In this document: piece by piece, positions 35,388 through 46,187 of the stretch
Numbering within the stretch: the first letter of the stretch is position 1
How the letters are laid out: every line of letters begins with the position of its first letter
Assembly: GCA_907163375.1 (NCBI GenBank)
Contig: CAJQUW010007880.1
Span: forward strand, 310,001 to 374,000
DNA: 64,000 nucleotides
DNA from: Prostheceraeus crozeri
Lineage: Eukaryota > Platyhelminthes > Polycladida > Euryleptidae
Reading direction: 5' to 3'
Program-made: the position numbers and the translations under genes
The notes under the pieces: generated by a model
The model's database searches: none
Told to the model about the DNA's origin: nothing
Seen by the model: only the letters and a program-made list of their open reading frames with translations

Positions 35388-36202
35388 CTGGATAAATATA
35401 TCAATTTTCGTACATGTAAATCTATCGCGGATGAAAAGTTGCTTTCGTTCGAGGAATTCTTCACCACGGCGAAGGTTGTATTATTTAATCCATGTGTCAC
35501 TCAATCTGATATTGTGCCCGATGAAAAAGACAACACTGAAAAGTGATCTCTGTACAAGGATGAAGGCTATAGCAGCAATGGCGTACGTTGTTAAAGTCCA
35601 CACTGCTATATTTGACGTAACATCATCATTACTCAGCTTCGCGATGCCATGAATTTAATGCCCGCTGCACGCTTGTCTATGGCTGCACTCGAGACGCGTC
35701 AGCGCATCATCGATCCACCTGTTTCTGTAGCTGTCGGCAGGCGAAACCGGACAAAGACAAATGCGGCCGAAGGATGGAAAGCGATGGAATGTGTCTGCTA
35801 ATGCGAGAAGGACAGGAAGATTGCGCAACGGAACTTGACTGTGGTAAAAGCTTTCAAAATCACATCACTTCTGCAAATTCAGATGCATAGCATGCAACTG
35901 AATTTACTATATAATTGGTTACTAGGTTGTCATACAAGGTGTCATCGTCACAAAATTAGAGCGGAGAGAAAAAACTTAAAAGTTTTCTTTAACTTTAAAA
36001 GCTTTCTAAACTTAAGACTTAAAAATTAGCGAGCACTCAAAAGATCATTTCATTTGAGACACAATTGTGAAATGCGGATTTCAATCTTGTGAGATGGTGT
36101 GACAGTTTTTCCTATGTATAAAAATACTGTCGCGTGAAAGAGACTATAGCAATAATGCCTTTGATGCATCAAATATATCTAAATGCATAGATAGGAATGA
36201 GA

Positions 36203-36490
36203 AGAGCGACGGGATCGAACAAGGAGAAAAGGAGAGAGAAAGAAATATGAAGAAGATAAAGTGGAAAATAACAGAGAAGAGAAAGAGAGACAGGAAAGGA
36301 GAAAATGAGAGAGATACGAAGGAAAAGAAGTGAAATAGCAAGTGAACAAGTTGATGAAGAAGAAGAGAGAGAGAGAGATGGATGAAAGAGGATGGAGAGA
36401 GGAGGAAGAAGAGAGAGAGAGATGGATGAAAGAGGATGGAGAAAGGAAGAAGCAGAGAAAGAGAGAGGAGGAAGAGGAAAAGAGAAATCG
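36203..36490 (+). repeat. Polypurine tract (copy B)
   Basis: It is longer than in copy A because a segment of about 50 bp containing GATGGATGAAAGAGGATGG is duplicated. Confidence 0.85.
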
Positions 36491-36514
36491 AGGGGAGGTT
36501 TATGATTTTTTTAC

Positions 36515-36955
36515 TGCTACGTAAACACAACGCATGTGTGTTACGTAGAAGCAACCGAGCAGCTACCGACTGCTACGTATGCACAACGTTTATCTTCTAC
36601 GTGGAGGCAACCGAGCAGCTACCGACTGCTACGTATCCGCAACGTTTATTTGCTACGTAGAAGCAACCGAGCAGCTACCGACTGCTACGTATCCGCAACG
36701 TATATTTGCTACGTGGAAGCAACCGAGCAGCTACCGACTGCTACGTATCCGCAACGTTTATTTGCTACGTAGAAGCAACCGAGCAGCAACGCTCATATAG
36801 GCAAAACGTCAAAAGCGCTGAAAATATGCTGTAAGTGTAGGATAAGTATCATTAGCTACGTGGCTGCTGCGTACTGCCACCAACCAACTTGCTACGCTAC
36901 GCTTTGGAACGTTTGGCACCGACTGCTACGTATCAGCTACGTAGGATTGTTAGCC
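36515..36955. repeat. 56-bp repeats and right subterminal CTACGTAGC repeats of element 2
   Basis: About five 56-bp units end near 36790. After a short spacer, further CTACGTAGC-type copies reach the terminus at 36958. Confidence 0.85.
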
Positions 36956-36960
36956 GGGTA

Positions 36961-39323
36961 AGAACAACTTTTGGCTTTCAAACAAGATTCTAACAGCTGT
37001 TTGATTAAAGTTGAGCCGTCATGGAAAAAGTAAACGCAACATCAGCACGCAATAATAAATCTTTATCACTTCTGCAGCTATTTGCAAGATTTCAATTTTC
37101 GTTGCTGTCTTCGACGAAATTTAGCCGCTTTTGCAACAAATTGTTCTTTCATCACTCACCTGTGTTTCCGAAACTTTTCGATAGATTTCTGTTTCATGTT
37201 TTTTGGTAGACGCTTCTTTGGAGAGCATCAAGGCAATCAAAACTAAATTCATAATCTACTCGGTAATAACGTGCTACAACTTTTTCGTCAAGCGTTCCCA
37301 ACTAAATTTCTTTCTTCTTTCGAAACTTGGATTACTTGCGTTTCCTCCTGCTTCTTCAAAATTAACGAAGGAATCACTGACTTGATTGTAGAAGGATCTT
37401 TTGCCCAAGCGTAAAGCGGACATTTAGAAAGTAATTGCTTTGAAATTGATGACCCTTTAAAATTGCAGGGGTTTTAAGGTCCCCTACAAATCTGCATAGC
37501 CACGTTCACAATTTTAAAAGGGCCCCTAAGACGGCCCCCGTACTCAATCTTTAATTAAGGGTCCAGGTCTCAATCTGATAGGTCCCTTACAATCTCAAAA
37601 GGTCCATTCATACAGCCCTTCAAAAACTAAAAAAGATTCCCTTCACAATCTCATGGGCCCCTTTCAAAATCTAAATATGGCCCGTCAGTCTCGAAAACGC
37701 CCCTTCACAATCTCAATGGGGCCCATCGCAATCTCAAAAGGCACCCTCATGATCTTAAAGTGCCACTGCACAATTTCACGGGGGCCCCTTCGCAATCTTA
37801 AGGGGCCCTTCACAATCTCAACAGTAGGTCCTCCCCCCCATCTTGAAGGTCCCCCTTCGCAATCTCACAAGGGTCCCCTTGCAATCTTAAAGGGGCCCAT
37901 TTACAATTTCAATAGGTCCCCCTCAGAAGGGCCCTTCACAATCTCAAAAGAGCTCGCTCACAATCTAAAAGGGCCCCTCACGATCTTAAAGTGCCGCACC
38001 ATCTTTAAGGGGCTCTTATACAATTTCAATAGGGTCCCTCAGAATCTTAAAAGAGCTCGCTCACAAATTGAAAGGGCCCCTCACGATCTTGAAGTGACAT
38101 TGCACCATCTCAAGAGGGCCCCTCCCTTCACGATGTTGAATGGCTCGCTCACAATCTGAAAGAGGCCTCTTCGCAATATAAAAGGGCCACTGCACAATCT
38201 CAAAGGGCCTCCTCATAATCTCAAAAGCGACCGACCGCTTCATGATGTAAAGGGTCTCTTCGCAATCTCAATAGGGTCCCTCACAATCTCAAAAGGCCCC
38301 CTCACGATCTTGAAGGGTCCTTTTCACAATCTAAAATAATTCAAAATCCAAATTACTTGTTCCATAGCAAAACATTTTTCACTACTTATTTTAGCCTGAA
38401 AAAAACCCAAGAGTGGCAGCCCTGCAATTGTAATAATTGTATAGTACTAACTAATAGGCCTACTTGAAAGGAAAATATCGAAGAGCATTCGAATATCTGT
38501 CCTGCAGATTCCACTCACAGAACATCAAGGCATCAATAAATTACTACTAAAATGACAACAAAATTAATCCTGGGATTTTGCGACTTGCAAAATCCCACGG
38601 GATCCCGGAATTGCAGTCTCTAATTCTTAGCCCCATTTCGAAAGTTTATTTCTGTCTACAGTAGATATACGCATTTATATGAATCAGTTTGCAGCAAGGA
38701 GTCTTAATTTCTCGTTAAAATACTCTGAATATTAGACACCTCAATTATTCTGCAACAGGGCGCATATAAAAGTCTGAATGTCGTACAGATGCATTTATTA
38801 GATACTTGTTGAAATTAGACGATCGCATACGTTAACAATTGTTGGTATAAATTACATTACTGCTTCTACATTTCATCTCAGGAAACGCGTCGAAATTGTT
38901 ATGAATTAATGTTCATAAGTCGAGTTTGTGAATTATATTTTTATCAAAGCATTGCTTAAAATTAGTTCATAACATCTGCAGTTACTGTCAATGTTTTGCT
39001 TTACAACAATAGGTCTTCATTAACAATATCGAGCAACTAAACAAATAGAAAAAATACACAGTAATCATAAACTGTAAAAGGATGAAAGATTTGCGGAAGA
39101 TAGTGGATGAAATGAGTTCACAAAAAGAAGTATGTAACAATCGAAATTGCTATTGATAAACGAGGGAAGGAAGGCATGACGAAGATTTGAGAAAACATTG
39201 TAATTCAGACACAATGTTGTGTTCCAAACAAACATGAAAATGTTATCGCCAAAAATGATAGAAAATAATATTGCCGATGATTGGATGCAGAAAATATTGA
39301 CTGGAAAGCTGAAATTGCGTGAT
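36961..39323. other. Intergenic stretch, minisatellite and fascin 3' flank
   Basis: The minisatellite at 37450-38335 is listed separately. A hAT-like end (GGCAGCCCTG) lies at 38420-38430. The part from about 38900 to 39323 is presumably the 3' UTR of the fascin-like gene read on the minus strand. Confidence 0.4.
37450..38335. repeat. Degenerate minisatellite of GGGCCCCTCACAATCTCAAA type
   Basis: About 30 irregular units, each near 25-35 bp, repeat GGCCCCTTCACAATCTCAAA with substitutions and indels. The 168-residue open frame at 37653-38159 is made of this repeat and is not a gene. Confidence 0.85.
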
Positions 39324-39526
39324 CTAGTATTCCCACAAACATGCAGGAATTACCTCATCTGCATCTGCTCGTACAGTACCATTCTGTTCACTTCGAAGGT
39401 ATTTGCCGTTGGAGGTTAGGATGGCCAGATGGGTTCTATTGTGAAATTCAAAGATGAAATCAGACGGCTCTGTTCCAGTAGTAGAAATGCTGTTGTCCGA
39501 ATCCACTTGCCAATAATTGTCACCCG
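39324..39526 (-). CDS. Fascin-like actin-bundling protein, last exon
   Basis: After an acceptor (TTTATACTTTCAG) the frame reads GDNYWQVDSDNSISTTGTEP, then FIFEFHNRTHLAIL, then SNGKYLRSEQNGTVRADADE, and ends ACLWEY and a stop. This matches the C-terminal half of the fourth beta-trefoil of fascin, whose vertebrate form also ends in SLWEY. Fascin cross-links actin filaments in filopodia and microvilli. Upstream exons should lie to the right on the minus strand but were not recognised. Confidence 0.85.
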
Positions 39527-40767
39527 CTGAAAGTATAAAATTATTTTTGAGAAAATCATGCTATAACCAAGCACTTGTAAACACACATGCAGTACAAATG
39601 ATCTTATGTTTTCTTTTACTGACTACAACCATGGCCAAGATATAACGTAACTCCATGATAACGGAAGATTGCAGGCCTGTCATGAGGTATTGATAAGATC
39701 ATTGCTGGTCGAGATACGTCTCATCGATTCGAAAGGCAATTTATTTCAGAACTCAGATACTTGTCAGCATAATATGCATAAATATAAAATACAATAAAAT
39801 TCTTCTTTCACCATCTGCATTCTAAAATGACAAGGACAACCGTAGACAGACGATCATGAAAATATTCAATACAAAATAATGAAATCTTCATTTATTAAAT
39901 GATGTAATTGATTCGATTAGTACTCTGACGTGCGCGCGACAAATTCATCTAAGAATTTAATAATCTTGTCCAAAAATAATTTTAGAGCAGTCTCAATGTC
40001 AGAGCATTGATGTGCACATCACAATATCATAATAGGGACCTTGCGAGGCTAGTTCAAACATTTCTGCTTCACTTTTTACATAAGTATTGATATAAGAAGT
40101 CTCCATGTGCGCTGACTACCGCTATTCTACAGGATTGATTGCTACAACAATGAAATAAGATTGCAGGGGACGAATGTCACCAACATGCAAGTTGTAAAGT
40201 TCACTTATAGACTAGCTAAGGTTATCAAGGATAATGAAAAATGGTGGAAAAAAGTGCTGACTGGAATGTTGGATACAAAAAGTGGATCATAAAAATATTA
40301 AGATTGAAGATGCAATTGAACCAATTGGGCTTTCTAACCCGCATCGACGACACTTCAATCTTTGTCCAAATGAACATGTTTTAATTTGATATACTGCAGT
40401 TTATCTCTCTTACAAAAAATATTACGAAATCTATTTTACTCTTACAAAAGATATAGGTCTTTGAACCTTTTCACGCGTTGAAATTGTTCAGGACAATCTG
40501 AATCTATCATTAATTGGTAATAAAAAAATCAGACCGTTATTCAACTTCAACCAATAGTTATGAAATATCTGGATATCAGCGGCGTGTATGGTGCTTGTAA
40601 TTAAATGAATTTGCTTCGATCAGTGCTGAAGATAACGTTCTGATAAGAATGTGAAATTACCATAAGTTGCAAATGGAAAATTGCGTTGTAAGCAGCATGC
40701 AAGTTAGAAACAAATCTGTAAGCGAGAATATGTAGAAACTTCCTCGTCATTTGTGATTTTATGTGTT
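39527..40767. other. Fascin intron and intergenic sequence, nothing recognised
   Basis: AT-rich sequence without repeats or ORFs worth listing. Confidence 0.4.
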
Positions 40768-40856
40768 ATGTTTTATAAATTGTTCATTTTTATCGTTGGA
40801 ATTACCTCTTCATGTACATCGGATCCTCATCCATACGCTGGCAAATATGATCGCGG
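40768..40856 (+). CDS. Signal-peptide exon, candidate first coding exon of the GPCR at 54492
   Basis: From the ATG the frame reads MFYKLFIFIVGITSSCTS, a clear hydrophobic signal peptide, then DPHPYAGKYDRG, and is cut by a strong donor (CGCGG|GTAAGTG). The exon leaves two bases (GG) of a codon. The large exon at 54492 needs exactly two bases and would give Gly. No other receiving exon was found, but extra exons between cannot be excluded. Confidence 0.5.
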
Positions 40857-42429
40857 GTAAGTGGAAGCATGGATTCCTTAATAGTAGTGGATTTTGAAAG
40901 TTAATTCAAATTGACTTTGATTGAAGGATATTGAACTTAAATTGCAGCTATCTATTTAAATTGACTGTCATCATTTATAGATAGATGCTCAGACCTATGC
41001 TTCAGTCGGACCCACAAGCATTGCTCTTCAGTTGGTACAGACAAGGCATCATTTCTGTTAGAAACATCCGCCTCACTGAAAAAAATGAAACAATGGCGCT
41101 TTCAAAACATAGTAGAATGATGCCAGCTATTCCCAAAATGCCTGAATGAAATGCCCGTGAAGAGACAACAGTTGCATTTTTCAAAAAAATTTTCAGCACC
41201 TAAATTTGTTTCACCCCATGTCAAGACCTGAAAGTTGTATTCAAAATCGCTGGCTGTATCAGTAGTTCAATAAGCTAACGAAATCGATGTCAGTTTTGCA
41301 CAAACTTGTTGATGGTCGTAGAAAATACTGAAGACAGTTTGAATGAAAATTTTCACCCACAAGCTGAAATAATGACTTCAAAGTGTGGATTTTTAGAAGC
41401 ATTAACCGAGGAGGACTAACTGTACCGAGTGATTTGTGTCTTACTGCTTGTTGTAGAGCGTAGAGTTTGATGAATAATTTGAAAACAATGTTTAAAATTG
41501 AATTTATTCGTTCTAGTCAACATCTTGATTTGAACTTTTATCATTATTATTATCACTAGTAATCAAGTTCGAGTGGCCATGACGTGCTTGTTGTCTTGAA
41601 AACTTTGTTTAACTGCATCATCAAAGATTTTATGAATGATTTGATTCATAATAATGATAAAGAAAAAGCGAAAAAGCATGATAAAAATCCAAAAATTAAC
41701 AATGTACTTTGTATAATATATCAATTGTCAACTCCGTTGTATTGGATTCACTTTTTCAATTCACTAAGCAATTTATTTCATGATTCTGATCGTTTTCATT
41801 TTTATCGATAGACAATGATAAAAGAATGCATTACTATTGCGATTTTACTCTCTCATGCCAGAAAGTGCACATGATTATTAAAAACAAAGGCGATCAAGTA
41901 CCTAAGCACGTCAGATATTAACTGTATGCTACCATTCACACTTCTAGCGAGCGAGCGGCAGTGAACCTTCTTCCGTATTTGCCTAATTTCAAATTTCCCA
42001 TCCCGGTCACTACTATTAAGGAATTCTTGGTGGAAGAAATGAAGTTATGGCAATTGAAACTATTCAAATTATTCTTTCTCTTGCACCACATTAGAGAAAA
42101 AGGATACAGGAATATTAACGTCAGAACCTGAAATGCCGGTGAATCCTCAAACCCCATTCTCCTTACTACTGAAGTCATTTCAACATCATACCCAGCATAA
42201 GAATTGTAATTTGGCTACCAACGAAATGATTTTATGGAAACTTGTGTCAAATAATCGCAAAAGACGCACGTCGCACTGATCTGTTTTCATACCATTCATG
42301 AAAGAATGCATGAGGATGCATAAAGACAGAACAAATGCAAAGGATGTATAATTGCAGTTTATGTTAACACAACTTTACAAGATTTACAAATTGTAAATCT
42401 GACTTTTTTTTTGCCACAAAATTTGATTT
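40857..42429. other. Presumed intron sequence
   Basis: On the assumption that the signal-peptide exon joins 54492, this is intron. It contains one weak minus-strand exon candidate and no repeats that I recognise. Confidence 0.35.
40952..41075 (-). CDS. Possible terminal exon of unknown minus-strand gene
   Basis: A good acceptor (TTTCATTTTTTTCAG) is followed by 41 codons (EADVSNRNDALSVPTEEQ and so on) and a TAG. The composition is protein-like, but no family is recognised and it does not resemble fascin. Could be chance. Confidence 0.2.
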
Positions 42430-45396
42430 TTTTGAGTTACTGCATCACCTGGTTTCTACATCACCTGATCATGGCTTTGTCCCTCTCCATCACAATCTCC
42501 CCATGACGTCATCGCCGAGAATCTGTTACTCGCGGACCGCACTGCTGCAACTGCGACATGACTATCCTCTTCCGCGTACACAAAGAAGACGCCTGTTTTT
42601 CCACCGCTTGCTGCTTCCCAAGCCTCTTACGTCACCTGTCTCTTCGCCTAATCAATCCCCATCATCTCCTGACCGGCCCGATCCTGCAGTGAAGCCGTCC
42701 TCATCATCTGTCAAGTTACGTAAGCCGAAGTCTCCTGTCTGTCCAGCTCCGTCAATTCTCCTCTTCAACGCCCGATCCCTCTTCAACAAACTTGACGATT
42801 TACGTGTAAGAATTGAGAAATATGACGCTGATGTAGTCGTGATTACGGAGTCCTGGCTTGACTCATCAACCTCTGATCCGTCAATCTCCCTACCCGGATA
42901 TCAATTGGTAAGACAAGACCGAGACTCCAACGGAGGCGGCATAGTGTGTTTTTATAAATCAAACTTCAAACTTTCCATCATTAGTGATTGCTATGTCTCT
43001 GATATCAAGTCCAACTTTTTATGCTTCCGAATCGAGCAATTTGATGCCACATTTTTTGTTGTTTATCATCCCTACTGGGGTAAAGTATCGGCTCATTCGA
43101 TTGTTTTGGACTTTATTCAAAATCTGATTGATCACAGTCTCTCGAGCCATTTTATCCTTCTTGGTGACATTAATGACCTGAGACTGTACATTGATGACTT
43201 TTTTGTGTTGAACAATATGCAACAACTTGTGACTATGTCTACTCGAGGCAATAACATTCTGGACATCATTGCATCTAATCTTCCGCATAAATTTGAATCC
43301 TCTCAGTCTATTTCTCCCTTAGGTCGCTCTGATCATAAAGGCATTTTTCTCAAGAGTTCCAATTCCCTAAAACATGTTACCACCACCAAAGTCAAGGTCC
43401 GCTATTTCTCTCCCTCTTCCTTTGCTGTGTGCTATCGCTTCCTCGCTTCAATTGACTGGAATGAGTTCTTTATGCACGTGGTTGATGTTAATGCTGCTGT
43501 TGAACATTTCCAGATGTTTGTTCGTTACGTATACCTAACCTTCTCGAATGAGAGAACTGTTCGTATGAGGAATGTTGATGCTCCGTGGATGTCCCCATCT
43601 TTGAAAGTTCTTTCCGATTCCCGTGACCGTGCCCTCTCTAGGGGCAATTATGCCAAGTATGTTCGGCTCCGGGAGAGATTTCTTGCTGCGGTTGAGGTTG
43701 CCAAGAAGCGGTACTTTTCCCACTTGCACTCCTCCTCCTCCATGTCTGATAGATGGAAATCCATTAATAAACAAATCAAAAGTGTTCGTAATGATGCTCT
43801 TGATCAGTCTGTGATAAATGACCTCAACGATCGCTTTCATTCTGCTTTCTCATCTCCTGACCTACATTTGTTCAACGATAAACGTTCAGTTCAGAAAACA
43901 ACGTCTTTCTCAGTCTCTGAGTCGTTGATTGTCAAAATGATCAAACAATGTAAGGCTAATTCAGTTGGTCCTGATGAATTACCTGGGTTCTTCGTTCGTT
44001 CCTTCGTAGACGTTCTCGCCCAACCTCTCACGATCATTTATAATAAGTGCCTTGATAGTGGTGTTTTTCCCAATATTTGGAAGTCTGCCAACGTTATCCC
44101 CATTCCGAAAAACAAAACCGACTACAGACCTATCTCGATTCTTCCATTCCTAAGTAAGGTACTTGAACGTCTTATCAGAGATCATGTTCTCCTACCGTCT
44201 CTTCGACAGCCGTTCGACCCCCGGCAATTTGGCTTCATACCCAATGGATATAGTGGTTGCACTAATGCCTTACTCTCGATTCGCCTCCCAATTCTGCAGC
44301 ACACCACGCACTGTACAGACAATTACGCTAGAGTGCTCGCTGTAGATTTTCAAAAGGCATTTGATTCCGTTAGCCACTCCACCCTTCTCTATTCACTGAT
44401 AAACCACTTCGACTGTAAACCCTTCGTCATCAAGTTCATTCAAAGCTTCCTCTCGGATCGCTTCCAGCGTGTTTTTAACAACGGCATCGCTGCCGAATGG
44501 AAGCAGGTTCACAGTGGGGTGCCTCAAGGCTCAATTCTTGGACCGATTCTCTTTGTGGCCTTGATTAACGACCTTCCTAAATTCGAAGACACTAGAGTGG
44601 TGGCGTATGCGGATGATGTTACGTTGATTTATTTGGGTAGTGAGAAGTCTGTTGATACTTTCCAGAGTGATGTTGATCAATTTAGTCAGTGGTCCAAAGA
44701 GAAAAAACTAACAATCAATTCCAACAAGACAAAAAGCCTTCTGATATCAAGGAAACTGTGTAACTCCCCCACTTCTGTGTCCAATCTTCCCCCTCTCATT
44801 GTTGATGATGTTGTAATTGAGGATGTTGACAGTTTGAAGATTTTGGGTGTCGTCTTCTCAGCTGATGCGAGATGGGAAAAACAATTCACTTGTCTGTACG
44901 TAAAATGTTGTCGAGCGTTGTCAATAGTTAAGCGCCTGAAAAAGAACGGCAACCCCGGTCACATTATTTGGCAAGCATACATCAGTTTCGTGTTCTGCCA
45001 CATTGTTTTTTGTTGGCCAGTTATTTGTGATGTAAATGCCAACCAATTTAAAAAGCTTGTTCGTTTGGATCGCATAGCCCGTAGGTGGGCATCTGTATCT
45101 GCAAATGTCCCCAGCCTGCAGAACATGTTAGACAAATCATGTGTGAAACTTATACGCAAAATTGCAAGAGACAAAGAGACTCATCCACTGGCAGATTTTT
45201 TCATCACACGCAACCAGAAGACCGGTATTAGACACACCAGGCAGCTTCTACCGCTCCGTCGACGCTCTGCCATGTACAATTCCTCCTTTGTAAAGTACTC
45301 TGTACATTCATGAATTTGCCACTGTATTGAATTCCATCATGTCATTACCGCCATATGTTTTGACGAATAAAGATCTATTATTATTATTATTATTAC
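42430..45396 (+). mobile_element. Second LINE (CR1/Jockey group), probably 5'-truncated
   Basis: A single endonuclease-RT ORF is followed by a short 3' UTR with AATAAAG and an (ATT)n tail at 45376-45396. No ORF1 is found upstream, where AT-rich host-like sequence resumes, so the copy may have lost its 5' part. The sequence is well diverged from the first LINE. Confidence 0.85.
42503..45313 (+). CDS. LINE ORF2: endonuclease and reverse transcriptase
   Basis: The ORF has 936 codons, starts at an ATG and has no internal stop. A Pro/Ser-rich leader of about 85 residues precedes the endonuclease, which shows LLFNARSLFNKL, VITESWLD, GGGIVCFY, LLGDIN and GRSDHKG. The reverse transcriptase shows VLAVDFQKAFDSVSH, SGVPQGSILGP and AYADDVTLI with the catalytic Asp pair. 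After the RT a basic region of about 200 residues follows. Key residues are intact, so insertion was probably recent. Confidence 0.9.
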   Translation: MTSSPRICYSRTALLQLRHDYPLPRTQRRRLFFHRLLLPKPLTSPVSSPNQSPSSPDRPDPAVKPSSSSVKLRKPKSPVCPAPSILLFNARSLFNKLDDLRVRIEKYDADVVVITESWLDSSTSDPSISLPGYQLVRQDRDSNGGGIVCFYKSNFKLSIISDCYVSDIKSNFLCFRIEQFDATFFVVYHPYWGKVSAHSIVLDFIQNLIDHSLSSHFILLGDINDLRLYIDDFFVLNNMQQLVTMSTRGNNILDIIASNLPHKFESSQSISPLGRSDHKGIFLKSSNSLKHVTTTKVKVRYFSPSSFAVCYRFLASIDWNEFFMHVVDVNAAVEHFQMFVRYVYLTFSNERTVRMRNVDAPWMSPSLKVLSDSRDRALSRGNYAKYVRLRERFLAAVEVAKKRYFSHLHSSSSMSDRWKSINKQIKSVRNDALDQSVINDLNDRFHSAFSSPDLHLFNDKRSVQKTTSFSVSESLIVKMIKQCKANSVGPDELPGFFVRSFVDVLAQPLTIIYNKCLDSGVFPNIWKSANVIPIPKNKTDYRPISILPFLSKVLERLIRDHVLLPSLRQPFDPRQFGFIPNGYSGCTNALLSIRLPILQHTTHCTDNYARVLAVDFQKAFDSVSHSTLLYSLINHFDCKPFVIKFIQSFLSDRFQRVFNNGIAAEWKQVHSGVPQGSILGPILFVALINDLPKFEDTRVVAYADDVTLIYLGSEKSVDTFQSDVDQFSQWSKEKKLTINSNKTKSLLISRKLCNSPTSVSNLPPLIVDDVVIEDVDSLKILGVVFSADARWEKQFTCLYVKCCRALSIVKRLKKNGNPGHIIWQAYISFVFCHIVFCWPVICDVNANQFKKLVRLDRIARRWASVSANVPSLQNMLDKSCVKLIRKIARDKETHPLADFFITRNQKTGIRHTRQLLPLRRRSAMYNSSFVKYSVHS

Positions 45397-46187
45397 TTTA
45401 TTTTCATACGCTTTCGGTCGAGAAAAGTTGATTCTCTAACTTATATTTAATCTGTTCAGCCGACTGAAGGCCAAAACACAAAAATGAACAATTGTCTATG
45501 TTTCCCTAACTTCACATCAGCCGCAGTCAAAAGATGCGGTGTACATCATTCATCCTTATCATAATAGGTGATGTCATTTTGGTTCCAGAAACACCGGTTC
45601 CAAGATTAGTTTAGCCACCAATAAAGTAATGCACTACAACTAGTGACAACACCAGGAAAGTCTGGAGAGAAAAAACTACTTTGACAAGATGTGGATGTTC
45701 CGAGACTTTTCGTTCTCATATCGAACAAAAGGTCTGAGTAAGTATTGGTAGTCAAGGAGTTAAAAATACGTCAGATCGTGCCTCTACGATCAATTCGTGC
45801 TTATCAAACATTGGAGTGACAAGCAATCATGATTTTGTAGTTGATAGATAGAAAATATGCCACATCCACTACACTTCAAAATGCATTGAAGGCGCCTAGC
45901 CAAAGGCAAAATAGTCAAACTTTGTCACAAGTGTTGGACATATAAGAAGTGTAAAAATGGCAAGCCTACAAAAGATCTACATTTTATCGCGAGTAGCCGA
46001 AATTTATTCAAGATTAAATTTTTTGAAGAAGCACGTCTGCAAGTAATATACGCAACTTAGTTTCCTTTCAAATGACCCTCCTCAAATTTGGCTATATAAA
46101 TTATCGTCACGGCATGTGTAGATTAGGGGACTACTAGTAACTACTACTCAGTACTCAGTTACTATGATGCTGATAGATTTTGGAGTA
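45397..46187. other. Presumed intron sequence without features
   Basis: Nothing recognised between the LINE tail and the next transposon. Confidence 0.4.

Larger units (their letters stand above)
32399..36840. repeat. Copy B of the 4.4-kb direct duplication
   Basis: It is collinear with 25282-29635 and differs by scattered substitutions and small indels. It forms the core of element 2. Its polypurine and 56-bp arrays are longer than in copy A. Confidence 0.92.
30375..36958. mobile_element. Element 2: 6.6-kb transposon with CCCGGCTAACAA ends
   Basis: The inverted termini CCCGGCTAACAA are flanked by TA (30373-30374 and 36959-36960). Both ends carry many CTACGTAGC-type motifs. The interior consists of a 2-kb left part and copy B of the 4.4-kb core. 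No transposase ORF is seen, so it is probably non-autonomous. The CCCGR start and TA duplication match element 1, which suggests that one transposase family mobilised both. Confidence 0.7.

Noticed and set aside
37653-38159. 168-residue ORF in the minisatellite
   Set aside because: It consists of the repeat unit in shifting frames and has no start context or domain.
37450-38335. Regular-looking repeats considered as a CRISPR-like array
   Set aside because: The units are degenerate and contiguous, without constant repeats and unique spacers, and the context is animal DNA.
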